DNA of 64,000 nt from Pseudomonadales bacterium (GTDB taxonomy: Bacteria; Pseudomonadota; Gammaproteobacteria; Pseudomonadales; Porticoccaceae), in the NCBI GenBank assembly GCA_024234435.1, contig JACKOF010000001.1, positions 868,001 to 932,000 on the forward strand, read 5' to 3'. Under the pieces are notes generated by a model. The model did not search any database, had not been told where the DNA came from, and saw only the letters and a list, made by a program, of their open reading frames with translations. Shown here in pieces: positions 1 to 9,172 of the stretch (position 1 is its first letter; every line of letters begins with the position of its first letter). Both the position numbers and the translations under genes were made by a program.

Positions 1-202
1 TCTGGGGTTGGAGGATGGTTCGGGTGTCGATCTGCTGGATGAGTTGAAGAGCCTTTGTCCCGTGGTGATTTTTTCGGCCAAAATACCTAATCATTTGTCG
101 GGAAAAGTCTCCGCGGCATTGACGAAATCTATAACCAGCAATGATCTGTTAAAGGCGACAATTCATAACGTGTTAAATGAAGAGCTAAATGGAAGCAAAT
201 AA
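1..202 (+). CDS. Response-regulator receiver domain, C-terminal fragment (cut by window edge)
   Basis: The open frame enters from the left edge (frame starting at base 2) and stops at 200-202. The visible residues include EDGSGVDLLDEL, which matches the stretch after the phosphorylated Asp of a receiver domain, then CPVVIFSA (beta-4 with the conserved Ser/Thr) and a Lys in ALTKSITS near the end (beta-5 Lys). The Asp itself lies upstream of the window. It is the last domain of its protein, so this is either a single-domain regulator or the C-terminus of a hybrid sensor kinase. Its TAA overlaps the ATG of the next gene by one base, so the two are translationally coupled. The TTG at base 8 is an internal Leu, not a start. 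Confidence 0.75.
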   Translation, partial: LGLEDGSGVDLLDELKSLCPVVIFSAKIPNHLSGKVSAALTKSITSNDLLKATIHNVLNEELNGSK

Positions 203-588
203 TGGGTAGCAATGTGATCAGCATACTCTATGTAGAGGATGATAGAGATATTCGTGAGGTAACCGAAATGGTACTCGCGGATGAAAGGTTTGAACTGGTT
301 GCCTGCTCCTCGGGGCAGGAAGCGGTCAGTGCCGCTGCCGATCTGACCCCGGATCTGCTGCTGCTTGATGTCATGATGCCCGGCTTGGATGGGCCTGCAA
401 CCTTGAAGTCGCTGAGAATGTATCCGCAATTAAAGAATACCCCTGTGATCTTTATGACCGCTAAAGTACAGGCTTCTGAGGTTGCTCAATATGAGGCGCT
501 GGGAGCTATAGGTGTTATCCGTAAACCTTTTGACCCCATGACCCTTGCGGAGCAAATTGTCAGGCTATTTACGACGGCTAAGGTGTAA
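202..588 (+). CDS. CheY-like single-domain response regulator
   Basis: A 128-residue receiver domain with no output domain. The acidic pocket is E12-D13-D14, the phospho-acceptor is D56 in LLLLDVMMPG, the switch Thr is T85 in FMTAK, and the conserved Lys is K107 in IRKPFD. Such proteins pass phosphate between a kinase and a partner, or act by protein contact. The start ATG overlaps the stop of the upstream receiver gene (TAATG), and the HPt-containing c-di-GMP protein follows 141 bp later, so a phosphorelay among these three is a reasonable inference. No specific orthologue was recognised. Confidence 0.9.
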   Translation: MGSNVISILYVEDDRDIREVTEMVLADERFELVACSSGQEAVSAAADLTPDLLLLDVMMPGLDGPATLKSLRMYPQLKNTPVIFMTAKVQASEVAQYEALGAIGVIRKPFDPMTLAEQIVRLFTTAKV

Positions 589-729
589 GGTAATAGATTG
601 TTCTACGGATGGACTCGGGCAGTAATTGTTCTATCCTCTCGTAGGTTAGGGGTGAGCTCGCTAATGGAGACTTCGCCATTTCGGTAGCGCTGCTATGGAT
701 TGGTCAAGTGAATAAATAAGGAGATCGGT

Positions 730-3198
730 GTGAGAATCAAAAATACTGAGGGTGATTTCGGTGCGATACGAAGGCGATTTATCAAGCGATTGAAAGGAAC
801 CTATGAAGATATTACCGCTTTATTAAAGCAGGACACCCTTTCTCGCGAAGATGTTGAAAATATTCGAAATATTATCCATAAGCTTGCTGGAAGTGGGGCA
901 ACATTTGGCTTTTCCGGAATATCTCTTGGAGCGAGCTATTGCGAAGACTACCTTGTGCGCGCACTCAACGAAGAAAATTTTAAATCTGTTAAGCCGCAAT
1001 TAACCACATTTCTGTCGGTTATTGGTGAACTTATTGAGTTTCACCCTGATGAGCCAGCTCTCCAAGTAAAACCCAGAATGCCTCTTTCGAGAGAAGCCAA
1101 GCATGTTTATTTGCTTGAAGATGACCATGAGCTTGCCGGGTATATTGCCGGAGAATTGTTGCTGGATGATTATCAGGTAGTGCTTTTTTCCAGTGTTGCC
1201 GAAATAAATGAGGCCGTATACAAGGTGCTGCCTGCGGCGATTATTGCTGACATCATTCTTCCAGAGGGCTCTGAAGCAGGGATTGACTGGGTTAACGCAA
1301 TCAATAAGGTTATCAAGCCGCCAATACCCGTTATCTTTATATCGGAAAAGGGTGATTTTAATACACGACTCAACGCGGTAAGGGCCGGGGCTGATTACTA
1401 CCTTAAAAAACCCCTGATTATGAAACAGCTAAAGCAGGCATTGTACGAAAGTGTATATAAAAAGCCCTACACGCCATACCGGGTAATGCTGATAGACGAT
1501 GATCAATTGCTGGCAGAGGCTTTTAAGCTGGATCTCTTACACCATGATATCAACGTAACCATTGTTACTGAGCCATTCAATGCGGTTGAAGAGATTGAAC
1601 GATTCAAGCCGGAATTGATTCTGCTCGACCTTTATATGCCGAGTTGCAATGGTATTGAGCTTGGGCAGATTATTCGGCAGTGGCCCGAATTTGCATCAAT
1701 CCCGATTGTTTTTATGTCGGTAGAGCGAGATGTTCGAAAGCAGCTGGACGCCATTCGACTCGCAGGCGACGACTTTCTCGTCAAACCTATTGAGCCCTGG
1801 CAGTTGAGTGTTCAAGTGCTGGCCAGGGTCAGGCGGGCAAGAATGATTAATTTTTATCAAGAAGAGCTGGCCACTGAGATTGCCCATCAAAAAATACATG
1901 ACCAGCTAACCGGGTTGCCAAACCGGAATTACATGGAATTAAAAATCCACGAGCTGCTTTCCGATGCGAAACTTACCAAAGGGAAGCTGCTTGCACTGTT
2001 ATGGATGGATATCGATAACTTTTCCCACTTAAATGACGTGCTTGGGCACAAGGTGGGAGACCAGATCATAATTGATGTGGCGAATCGGTTGTCGTCTGTG
2101 TTGTCGAACTCTGATTCGCTTTGTCGGCTGGGTGGCGACGAGTATGCCATTCTGTTGAACAGAGAAAATGGTCAGGTTGATATAGAGACCTTTTGCAAGG
2201 AAGTGATGGCGTTGTTTGTTGCGCCGTTTAAAATCGGCAGTGAAACCCTTCGCGTTACACTGAGTATGGGTGTCAGCTTGTATGTAGAAGGGGCTGACAC
2301 CACGGCACATGAAATTATTAAGGCGGGGGATATCGCGCTTTACCATGCAAAGCTGGCTGGGCGGAACAATTACGTACTGTTTTCTGAGAAGATGGCTGAA
2401 CGCTTGTCCCGAAACCTCTGGTTGGAAAGCGAATTGAGGCGATCGATAGACAAAGATCAGCTGGACTTGTTTTATCAGCCAAAGTTTTCTGCTGATGGCA
2501 AGCAGTTGGTGGGTGCCGAAGCGCTACTGCGCTGGCATCATCCCGAAATAGGGCTTATAAGCCCTGAAGAGTTTATTCCTATTGCCGAAAGGAGCTCGTT
2601 AATTACCGATATTGCATACTGGGTAATGAACAGCTGCTGCTATCAGATCAATGTCTGGAAAGAGCAGGGGGTCTGTGTTCCGCCTATTGCGATCAACCTT
2701 TCTGCCAGAGAGTTGGAAGACCCTGATTTTCTCAATGATATTGTTGTGATTCCCGAGCGTTACAACATTGCCCCGGGGGCTCTGCAGATTGAGTTAACAG
2801 AAAGGACGGTAGCTAAACAGGACAGTTTTATTGTCAATGCATTAAACAGGTTGACCAGTGCCGGTTTCAGCATTGCCATTGATGATTTTGGTACCGGGTA
2901 TTCCTCTTTAAAAAACCTGCAGCAGATGCCAATCAGTTTGTTAAAAATTGACCGCTCCTTTGTGATTAATGTGCCTGAAGATAAGGGCAACAGCAGCATT
3001 ACGGAAACAATTGTGCGGTTAGGTGAAAAAATGGCTGTTGATGTTTTGGCCGAGGGTGTAGAGACAGAGGCCGAAGCTGCTTTTTTGCAGGAAATTGGTT
3101 GCCAGTATATTCAGGGGTTTCTCTACTCTAAGCCGCTTCAATCCTCAAATTTCCTTGAATTAATTAAAAGTCATGCTTCAGGAATTGAGATAGTCTGA
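730..3198 (+). CDS. HPt-REC-REC-GGDEF-EAL protein (c-di-GMP signalling)
   Basis: An 822-residue soluble protein; no membrane segment is seen. The GTG start has AAGGAG at 718-723. Domains in order: an HPt-like helix bundle (about 1-105) with H50 in HKLAGS; receiver 1 (about 123-240, EDD pocket, Asp in IIADIILP near 173); receiver 2 (about 250-370, IDDD pocket, Asp near 300 in LLDLYMP); GGDEF (about 390-555) with GGDEY intact; and EAL (about 575-815) with EALLRW, ELTER, DDFGTG and KIDRSF, all consistent with an active phosphodiesterase. The RxxD inhibitory site before GGDEY is absent (SNSD there), so product inhibition at that site is not expected. It may make or degrade c-di-GMP under phosphorelay control. 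A PilZ receptor gene lies at 62.3 kb. Confidence 0.92.
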   Translation: MRIKNTEGDFGAIRRRFIKRLKGTYEDITALLKQDTLSREDVENIRNIIHKLAGSGATFGFSGISLGASYCEDYLVRALNEENFKSVKPQLTTFLSVIGELIEFHPDEPALQVKPRMPLSREAKHVYLLEDDHELAGYIAGELLLDDYQVVLFSSVAEINEAVYKVLPAAIIADIILPEGSEAGIDWVNAINKVIKPPIPVIFISEKGDFNTRLNAVRAGADYYLKKPLIMKQLKQALYESVYKKPYTPYRVMLIDDDQLLAEAFKLDLLHHDINVTIVTEPFNAVEEIERFKPELILLDLYMPSCNGIELGQIIRQWPEFASIPIVFMSVERDVRKQLDAIRLAGDDFLVKPIEPWQLSVQVLARVRRARMINFYQEELATEIAHQKIHDQLTGLPNRNYMELKIHELLSDAKLTKGKLLALLWMDIDNFSHLNDVLGHKVGDQIIIDVANRLSSVLSNSDSLCRLGGDEYAILLNRENGQVDIETFCKEVMALFVAPFKIGSETLRVTLSMGVSLYVEGADTTAHEIIKAGDIALYHAKLAGRNNYVLFSEKMAERLSRNLWLESELRRSIDKDQLDLFYQPKFSADGKQLVGAEALLRWHHPEIGLISPEEFIPIAERSSLITDIAYWVMNSCCYQINVWKEQGVCVPPIAINLSARELEDPDFLNDIVVIPERYNIAPGALQIELTERTVAKQDSFIVNALNRLTSAGFSIAIDDFGTGYSSLKNLQQMPISLLKIDRSFVINVPEDKGNSSITETIVRLGEKMAVDVLAEGVETEAEAAFLQEIGCQYIQGFLYSKPLQSSNFLELIKSHASGIEIV

Positions 3199-3498
3199 AA
3201 GCGTCAGCGACATTTCAACAACTGCCGAACCTGCCAATTATGATGGAATGGGTTTTATCGCAGCAGGGGGGTGGTGATGATTAACCTGTTCTCCAATATG
3301 GCGGTATGCTGAAATTCTGCCAGATAGTAGTTATCTGATCAGTTGTGCGCAGATAGGACAAGTAAGTGGTTGACAAGCCTTTTATTGTCAATTAATTTGC
3401 TAGACAAGATCCAATCTTTTAAAAATGATTGTTTTATAAATTATTTGTGGTTTGTGTTTCAGGTCTGCCTGTCATTAAAGTTATCGTGAAGTGTGATT
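3199..3498. other. Intergenic region upstream of the catabolic cluster
   Basis: About 300 bp without a credible gene. The distal half is AT-rich and holds a 22-bp inverted repeat at 3371-3392 (listed separately), which overlaps a possible -35 hexamer TTGACA at 3371. No terminator with a T-run was found after the GGDEF-EAL gene. Confidence 0.6.
3371..3392. promoter_or_regulatory. Operator-like inverted repeat before the catabolic cluster
   Basis: Perfect 7-bp arms TTGACAA and TTGTCAA are separated by 8 bp. The left arm contains a consensus -35 hexamer (TTGACA), with AT-rich sequence (TTAATT at 3393) about 16 bp further. The site lies 107 bp before the first gene of the catabolic cluster. The geometry fits a dimeric repressor such as the TetR protein encoded at 9173, but that link is inference. 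Confidence 0.45.
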
Positions 3499-4197
3499 AT
3501 GGTTTCGGAAAAAAATACAGGTATAGAGAATCGGGCATTTGAGGATGTTCTGAGAGGGCGCAGCTCGGTTCGGGGGTTTCTGCCAACGCCCTTGTCGGCC
3601 GAAAAGTTGAGGCAGATTTTCGAGCTGGCACAGAGATCCCCCTCTAACTGCAATACCCAGCCATGGCGCGTCTGTGTGGTTTCCGGCAGGGTATGCCAGT
3701 CTCTGCGTGACAGGCTGTACGAGCTGGCCAGTAGCGATCAGGAACCAAATCCGGATTTTAAGATACAGCATGCTTATGACGGCGTATTTCGCCAGAGGCA
3801 GGTTGATTGCGCCACTGCGCTTTATGACAGCATGGGTGTTCAGCGGGGAGACAAAAGTCAGCGCAAGGCAGCGATGTTGAGAAATTTTGAGTTTTTCCAA
3901 GCCCCGCATGCCGCTTTTATCAGTATGCCGAAGAGGTTTGGTGTTTTTAATGCGCTGGATGTAGGCATGTATCTGCAAACCTTGTTGCTTTGTATGAAAA
4001 GCTACGGTGTGGCCAGCTGTGCTCAGGGAGCGCTTGCACTGTACCCGGATGCTGTTCGTGAGGTAACCGGTATTGCTGACGATCAGGGCATACTGGTTGG
4101 CGTTTCCTTTGGTTATGAAGATCCCGACCATGTAACCAGCAACACGGTGACATCCAGGGCTGATCTGGGTGACATCGTTACTTTTTTGAATGACTGA
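3499..4197 (+). CDS. Nitroreductase-family FMN oxidoreductase
   Basis: A 232-residue protein of the nitroreductase fold: FMN-dependent and NAD(P)H-using, normally a homodimer. The N-terminal RSSVRGFLPTPL and RSPSNCNTQPW are the family's FMN-phosphate-binding arginines and substrate-pocket motif. The C-terminal ASCAQGALALYP and GVSFGYEDP fit the second conserved block. ATG 3499 is preferred; a GTG two codons earlier (3493) is possible and neither has a strong ribosome site. The gene is 74 bp before the acyl-CoA dehydrogenase and probably heads the catabolic cluster. The substrate is unknown; family members reduce nitroaromatics, quinones, enones or flavins. Confidence 0.85.
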   Translation: MVSEKNTGIENRAFEDVLRGRSSVRGFLPTPLSAEKLRQIFELAQRSPSNCNTQPWRVCVVSGRVCQSLRDRLYELASSDQEPNPDFKIQHAYDGVFRQRQVDCATALYDSMGVQRGDKSQRKAAMLRNFEFFQAPHAAFISMPKRFGVFNALDVGMYLQTLLLCMKSYGVASCAQGALALYPDAVREVTGIADDQGILVGVSFGYEDPDHVTSNTVTSRADLGDIVTFLND

Positions 4198-4271
4198 ATA
4201 TGTGACAGGCCGGGCGGAGTGCTTCGGGCTGCCAATTAACTGTTTATCTTATCCAATACTGGAGAATAGCA

Positions 4272-5534
4272 ATGAATTTTGAGCTGCCGTCTGAATTACA
4301 GGGCTTTTTGGGTGATCTCGACGCTTTTATTGAAAAAGAAATAAAGCCTCTTGAGCAGGAAAACGACAACATCCGATTCTTTGATCATCGACGAGAGAAT
4401 TCACGTACTGATTGGGATAATCAGGGGCTTCCTACTGAAGAGTGGGAAGCGCTTATGTACGAAGCCAAATGCCGGGCGGATAAGGCTGGTTTTTATCGCT
4501 ATGCTTTGCCAAAAGAGTACGGCGGTCGAGAAGGCAGTAACCTGGATGGTGCTGTAATACGGGAACACCTTGCTGCAAAAGGCCTGGGGTTACATCACGA
4601 TCTCCAGAACGAGCACTCCGTTGTCGGCAACCATGTCAATGCGCAACTGTTGTTGCAGTACGGCACGCCTGAACAACAGGAAAAGCTGTTCGATAGTATC
4701 TTGTTGGGCAAGAGGACACTCGCTGTTGCCATTACTGAGCCTGATCATGGTTCCGATGCCACTCATATGGAGACGGTTGCGGTAAAAGAAGGCGATGAGT
4801 GGGTGATTAATGGCCACAAAACATGGAATTCTGAGGTACACCTATCTGACTACAATATGGTTTTTGCCCGCACCAGTGGCGAGAAAGGCAGCGCAGAAGG
4901 CATCACCGCTTTTTTGGTTGATATGAAGAAAGAAGGCGCAAAAATTGAAGAATATCTGTGGACCTTCAACATGCCTACGTCCCATGCCCATACCAGTTTC
5001 ACTGATGTCAGAGTGGCAGACAGCGATATTATTGGTGAGGAAGGCCAGGGACTTCGTATTGCACAACATTTTTTCAATGAAAACAGGTTGCGCCAGGCGG
5101 CCAACAGCCTGGGAGCAGGTGTTTACTGCATCAATGAATCGGTTAAATACGCCTTGGAAAGAAAGCCTTTTGGTAAAGCGTTGGCGACCAATCAAGCCAT
5201 CCAGTTTCCACTGGTCGAGTTACAGACCCGTGCAGAAATGCTGCGAGCCTTTATCCAGAAAACCGCGTGGATGATGGATAAATACGGTGCCTTTTCTCAA
5301 TCCGATAAAGTGTCAATGTGCAATTTTGCGGCGAACCAGTTCTGCTGCGATGCCGCAGATCGCGCCATCCAGACCCACGGAGGAATAGGTTACTCCCGTC
5401 ATAAGCAGTTCGAGCATATCTACCGCCACCATCGCCGCTACCGTATTACTGAAGGTGCCGACGAAATCCAGATGCGCCGTGTGGCAGGTTATATGTTTGG
5501 TTTTATGAAACAGAAGGCTCCCAAGGGCATGTAA
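4272..5534 (+). CDS. Acyl-CoA dehydrogenase family protein (ACAD10/11-like context)
   Basis: A 420-residue FAD enzyme of the acyl-CoA dehydrogenase family. Visible motifs: ITEPDHGSDAT (flavin contact), WVINGHKTWNS, the signature QTHGGIGYSRHKQFEHIYR, and RITEGADEIQMRRVAG, where the Glu of TEGA stands where many family members have their catalytic base. GGAG at 4261-4264 precedes the ATG. An APH-type kinase follows 109 bp later. In animal ACAD10/11 the kinase and dehydrogenase domains are fused, and in the Pseudomonas lva (levulinate) operon they are separate neighbours acting on 4-hydroxyacyl-CoA. The same pairing here suggests phosphorylation of a hydroxyacyl-CoA followed by elimination on the dehydrogenase fold. 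The alternative is an ordinary alpha,beta-dehydrogenation. Confidence 0.9.
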   Translation: MNFELPSELQGFLGDLDAFIEKEIKPLEQENDNIRFFDHRRENSRTDWDNQGLPTEEWEALMYEAKCRADKAGFYRYALPKEYGGREGSNLDGAVIREHLAAKGLGLHHDLQNEHSVVGNHVNAQLLLQYGTPEQQEKLFDSILLGKRTLAVAITEPDHGSDATHMETVAVKEGDEWVINGHKTWNSEVHLSDYNMVFARTSGEKGSAEGITAFLVDMKKEGAKIEEYLWTFNMPTSHAHTSFTDVRVADSDIIGEEGQGLRIAQHFFNENRLRQAANSLGAGVYCINESVKYALERKPFGKALATNQAIQFPLVELQTRAEMLRAFIQKTAWMMDKYGAFSQSDKVSMCNFAANQFCCDAADRAIQTHGGIGYSRHKQFEHIYRHHRRYRITEGADEIQMRRVAGYMFGFMKQKAPKGM

Positions 5535-5643
5535 AGCAGGAACCTGGGCCGAATGTGAATGTTCGGTAAGGGATGTTTTCGATATTTCAAGCCAAGAGTG
5601 ACCAGAATCGTTGATGGGTTATTGATTTAAATAGAAGGGTTAA

Positions 5644-6741
5644 GTGGAAAGCATGTTTGTAGATAAAAAAAGCATCTTGCAACAAGACTGGAAGGCTATT
5701 GCCCGGTTTATGGCCGAATCCGGTATTCCTGTTGATGAAAAAGCCGGGATTAAACAGTTCGCTTCAGGATTAGCTAACCTGAACTATCTGTTGACACTGG
5801 CTGATGGCCGGAAAGTGGTTTTCAGAAGACCGCCCGCAGGCCCTGTTCCTCCGGGAGCCTACAACTTGGCCAGAGAGTTCAATATCTATTTTCATCTCGG
5901 TCAGCATCTCTCTTTTGTACCGCGTGGATTGGCCATTTGTGAGGACACCAGCGTTATCGGTGTGCCGTTTTTCTTTGTTGAGTACTGTGAGGGGGTGTCA
6001 CTTGGCAGGGAGCTGCCCGACAACCTGGCATCGGTTCCGATGATTGGTGACAAGTTAAGCCGCCTGGTTATCGAATCACTGGCCGATTTGCACAAACTTG
6101 ACCCTCAACAAGTAGGGTTGAGTGACCTCGGCAACCCGGAAGCCTTTATCCTCAGGCAGGTAAAAGGCTGGCGGAAAAGGGGCAGTTTGGTGTTCACAGA
6201 AGAGCAAATGCCGTTAATGGAAGAAGTCTATCAATGGTTGATCGAGAATGAACCGGAAAACCAGCCGATATCGCTCGTGCATCACGACTATAAACTTGAC
6301 AATATTTTGATCGACCCCGAAAGGCTTGAAATCACCGGTGTTATTGACTGGGAGATGTCAACTATTGGCAACCCCCTTTTCGATCTGGCTTTAACCCTGG
6401 CAGTCTGGGGTGAGGCGGAGGATTCAGGTGTTTATGACAAGCTTTGCATGATGCCATCATCGGCTGAAGGCTGGTGGGGGCGGCGCAAGGCTTTGGCTGT
6501 TTATTGCGAACGTTCCGGCCTGGAGGTGACGGCGTCAGACTGGAAATTCTACTGGGTGCTGGCCATGCTCCGGATGGCGGTGGTATTTGCTCAGCTGGGC
6601 AAACTCTACGAGTCTCAGAAAGACATGCAGGATAAGGTTGCTCCCAAGTTACATATTTCACCAAAAGATTTTTGTACCTTTGCTACCGAGATTCTTGAGC
6701 ACAATATCGGTTTGTTGAGGAAAAAAGATCTGGATTATTAA
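5644..6741 (+). CDS. APH-family phosphotransferase (ACAD10/11-type or LvaA-like kinase)
   Basis: A 365-residue protein-kinase-like (aminoglycoside phosphotransferase fold) enzyme. It has LANLNYLL (nucleotide loop), VVFRRPP (ATP-anchoring region), the Brenner motif HHDYKLDN with catalytic Asp and Asn, and IDWEMSTIGNP as the metal-binding DFG equivalent. The GTG at 5644 has AGAAGG five bases upstream; an in-frame ATG nine bases later is worse placed. In this subfamily the substrate is thought to be a hydroxyacyl-CoA rather than an antibiotic. That is inferred from the adjacent acyl-CoA dehydrogenase and the ligase. It should not be read as a resistance gene. Confidence 0.88.
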   Translation: MESMFVDKKSILQQDWKAIARFMAESGIPVDEKAGIKQFASGLANLNYLLTLADGRKVVFRRPPAGPVPPGAYNLAREFNIYFHLGQHLSFVPRGLAICEDTSVIGVPFFFVEYCEGVSLGRELPDNLASVPMIGDKLSRLVIESLADLHKLDPQQVGLSDLGNPEAFILRQVKGWRKRGSLVFTEEQMPLMEEVYQWLIENEPENQPISLVHHDYKLDNILIDPERLEITGVIDWEMSTIGNPLFDLALTLAVWGEAEDSGVYDKLCMMPSSAEGWWGRRKALAVYCERSGLEVTASDWKFYWVLAMLRMAVVFAQLGKLYESQKDMQDKVAPKLHISPKDFCTFATEILEHNIGLLRKKDLDY

Positions 6742-6810
6742 TTCCGGGATTCAATGTTTGAGGTTGAATCGAAACACCAACGGTTAATGGGATATAAGGC
6801 TGGAGATACT

Positions 6811-7272
6811 ATGAGCGATACAAATTCAGGACGTGAACATGTGGGGCGAATACATCACACACTGTTTATCTATCAGAATCGGGAAAACCAGTTAAAAGCC
6901 AGGGATGAGTTTAGCTCTGTTTTGAAAATAGATGACTGGCAAGAGGTAGGCGAAGTTCCTGAAGGGCTATCGGTGCTCATTTCCTGGAGTAGTGGTATCG
7001 AACTGGTGTTTCCTGTTATCGACAACCCCGCGTATCAGAAACATCTGGATAAATTTGGCGAAGGGTTTTATGGCATGGTCTTTGGTGTTGAGGATCTGGC
7101 CTCCAGTGTTGAGCATATTGAAAAGGTCACCGGGAAGGCTCCTTTTATACTTAAAGAGACCCCTAAACCCGTATACGAGGTGTTTGATGTAGCGAAAGAG
7201 GCGGTTGTTGGCAGTTTGGGCGGTGCCAAAGTACTACTGGGAGAGTTTTTACGTAAGGATACGAGCAATTGA
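6811..7272 (+). CDS. VOC (glyoxalase/bleomycin-resistance fold) protein
   Basis: A 153-residue protein of the vicinal oxygen chelate type. VGRIHHTLFIYQ at the start supplies a first-strand His. FVGVEDL-like FGVEDLASSVEHIEK and the terminal GGAKVLLGEFL complete the repeated beta-alpha-beta pattern. ATG 6811 is preferred because GGAGA lies four bases before it. An in-frame ATG at 6754 would add 19 residues with no family similarity and no ribosome site. Related folds include methylmalonyl-CoA epimerase and glyoxalase. Its position between the kinase and a CoA ligase suggests action on a CoA ester or a breakdown product, but the reaction cannot be read from sequence. Confidence 0.7.
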   Translation: MSDTNSGREHVGRIHHTLFIYQNRENQLKARDEFSSVLKIDDWQEVGEVPEGLSVLISWSSGIELVFPVIDNPAYQKHLDKFGEGFYGMVFGVEDLASSVEHIEKVTGKAPFILKETPKPVYEVFDVAKEAVVGSLGGAKVLLGEFLRKDTSN

Positions 7273-7380
7273 CGGCAACTTCGTTGGTTTTCGGATACCG
7301 GAAAGGTTAGCGCTATGAACAATACTGGTTTCTGGTTGTTGGCGCTTCCATAAACTACGCATCACGATTAAGGAGTAGAA

Positions 7381-9015
7381 ATGTTTGGCCTGATGATGGA
7401 TATCCCCCTTCAGATTTCCCGTTTACTTGATTACGCCGCGGAATATCATTCCGAAACAGAAATTGTCGGGTTGAATATCAATGGGAGAACTGAGCGAACT
7501 AATTACGCGGGCTTGAGAAAGCGCGCTGCCCGGCTGGCGAATGCGGTAAGTGATCAGGGTTACGGTTTCGAATCAAAACACGCTTCGCTGTCCTGGAATA
7601 CCATTAATCATCTCGAAGTTTTTTATGCTTCCCTCGGCGTCGGAGCCTCTTTACACACCGTAAACCCGAGGCTGTCCGAAGAACATATTGTTTACATGAT
7701 TAATCAGGTAGAAGACGAGCTGGTCTTTGTTGATCAGACGACACTGCCGATTGCAGAAAGTATTCAAAATCTGGTTCCTTGCGTCAAAATGTGGGTATAC
7801 CTTGATGAAGGCGAAGGTCTTCCTGAGTCGAGCTTGTCTCCATTTGTACGTAAAAGTGATTTTGTCAGCGAATACAGTGAAGCGATTGTCTGGCCCCTCT
7901 TTGATGAACGGCAGGCGTCGGTTATTGGTTATACGTCAGGCACTACTGGAATGCCCAAGGGCGTGGTTCAGAGCCATCGTGGGAATGTACTGTCTGCTAT
8001 GGGTATGAGCATGGCCGATGGCTTTGGTGGTTACCAGAACGGCGCGTTGGATGTGGTCATGCCGATCGCTCCTTTTTTTCATACCAATGGTTGGCAGATG
8101 CCCTTCACTGCGCCCATGAATGGTTTTAAATTGGTGCTTCCAGGTAGAGACTTTTCTCCTGTTAATTTAACTAACCTGATTGGCTCTGAAGGAGTAACCA
8201 TAGCTGGAGCTGTGCCTACAGTCTGGATGGATATATTAGATATTGCTGAAAAAGGTAATCTGGATCTCTCATCTCTGCGCGTCGCACTGGTAGCCGGGTC
8301 CAGGCCGTCGATGAGTTTGCTCGATAACTTTGAAAAAAATGGTATTGATGCGCTGCAAATGTGGGGGATGACAGAAGCAATTGCTTCGACAAAAGGAACG
8401 CTTTCTCCTGGAGCGGATCAATTGCCGGCAGAAGAGCAGCGCCAAAAGCGGTTGCGATCTCAGGGAAGAACGTCATTTTTGGTTAAGTTTGAATTGCGCG
8501 ACGAAAATAACAAGCGATTACCCAATGATGGCGAATCACAAGGGAATATGTTTGTCCGCGGTGACTTTGTTGCGTCCAGATACCTTGGTCAGGATGAAAC
8601 TCAAGAAGTTGATTGGATGGATACTGGCGATATTTCTAGAATTGAGCCCGATGGCGCGATTGAAATTGTCGACCGCTCCAAGGATGCGATCAAGTCAGGA
8701 GGCGAGTGGATAAGTACGCCTCTGTTGGAGGGGGCGGCAATTAGTCATGAAGCTATTGAGCAAGCTGCCGCTATTGCGATGCCTCATCCCCGCTGGCAAG
8801 AAAGGCCATTGCTTTTGTGCACTCTGGTTAATGGCGCTACATGCAGTAAAGAAGATTTATTGGGCCATATGCGAGAACGTGTTGCTAAATGGTGGTTGCC
8901 AGATGAAATTATCTTTATTGAAACAATGCCTTTAACATCAGTAGGGAAAATAGATAAGGTTGCTATTCGGAAAATATATCTTGGAAAAGACAGTAAGATT
9001 ATTCCCGATTCATAG
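7381..9015 (+). CDS. AMP-forming acyl-CoA synthetase (fatty-acid--CoA ligase type)
   Basis: A 544-residue ANL-superfamily ligase: carboxylate + ATP + CoA gives acyl-CoA. Motifs: the phosphate loop YTSGTTGMPKGVVQSHRG, the adenine motif QMWGMTEA, the hinge-region motif DTGDISRIEPDGAIEIVDRSKD, and the C-terminal catalytic Lys in TSVGKIDKVAIRK. AAGGAG at 7370-7375 gives a clean start at ATG 7381. It follows the VOC gene by 108 bp and precedes the TetR gene. With the kinase and dehydrogenase it matches the ligase-kinase-dehydrogenase content of the lva operon. Codon use from 8160 on is somewhat more AT-rich than in the flanking genes. Confidence 0.92.
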   Translation: MFGLMMDIPLQISRLLDYAAEYHSETEIVGLNINGRTERTNYAGLRKRAARLANAVSDQGYGFESKHASLSWNTINHLEVFYASLGVGASLHTVNPRLSEEHIVYMINQVEDELVFVDQTTLPIAESIQNLVPCVKMWVYLDEGEGLPESSLSPFVRKSDFVSEYSEAIVWPLFDERQASVIGYTSGTTGMPKGVVQSHRGNVLSAMGMSMADGFGGYQNGALDVVMPIAPFFHTNGWQMPFTAPMNGFKLVLPGRDFSPVNLTNLIGSEGVTIAGAVPTVWMDILDIAEKGNLDLSSLRVALVAGSRPSMSLLDNFEKNGIDALQMWGMTEAIASTKGTLSPGADQLPAEEQRQKRLRSQGRTSFLVKFELRDENNKRLPNDGESQGNMFVRGDFVASRYLGQDETQEVDWMDTGDISRIEPDGAIEIVDRSKDAIKSGGEWISTPLLEGAAISHEAIEQAAAIAMPHPRWQERPLLLCTLVNGATCSKEDLLGHMRERVAKWWLPDEIIFIETMPLTSVGKIDKVAIRKIYLGKDSKIIPDS

Positions 9016-9172
9016 TATTGGCTATGCAATTTTAGTAGTGAAGTTACTGGCAAGTATGGATTAGAGTGGTTATTTGGCAGATAACTAACTGCGTAAGTGA
9101 TGATGAAAAGGTGTTACTTTTGAGGGTGGACGATAGTGTTTGGACAAAACAGCCTAGAGGGATAACGTAGCC

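Noticed and set aside
5644..6741. Reading the APH-fold protein as an aminoglycoside resistance kinase
   Set aside because: Context (acyl-CoA dehydrogenase, ligase) and sequence style fit the ACAD10/11-type metabolic kinases.
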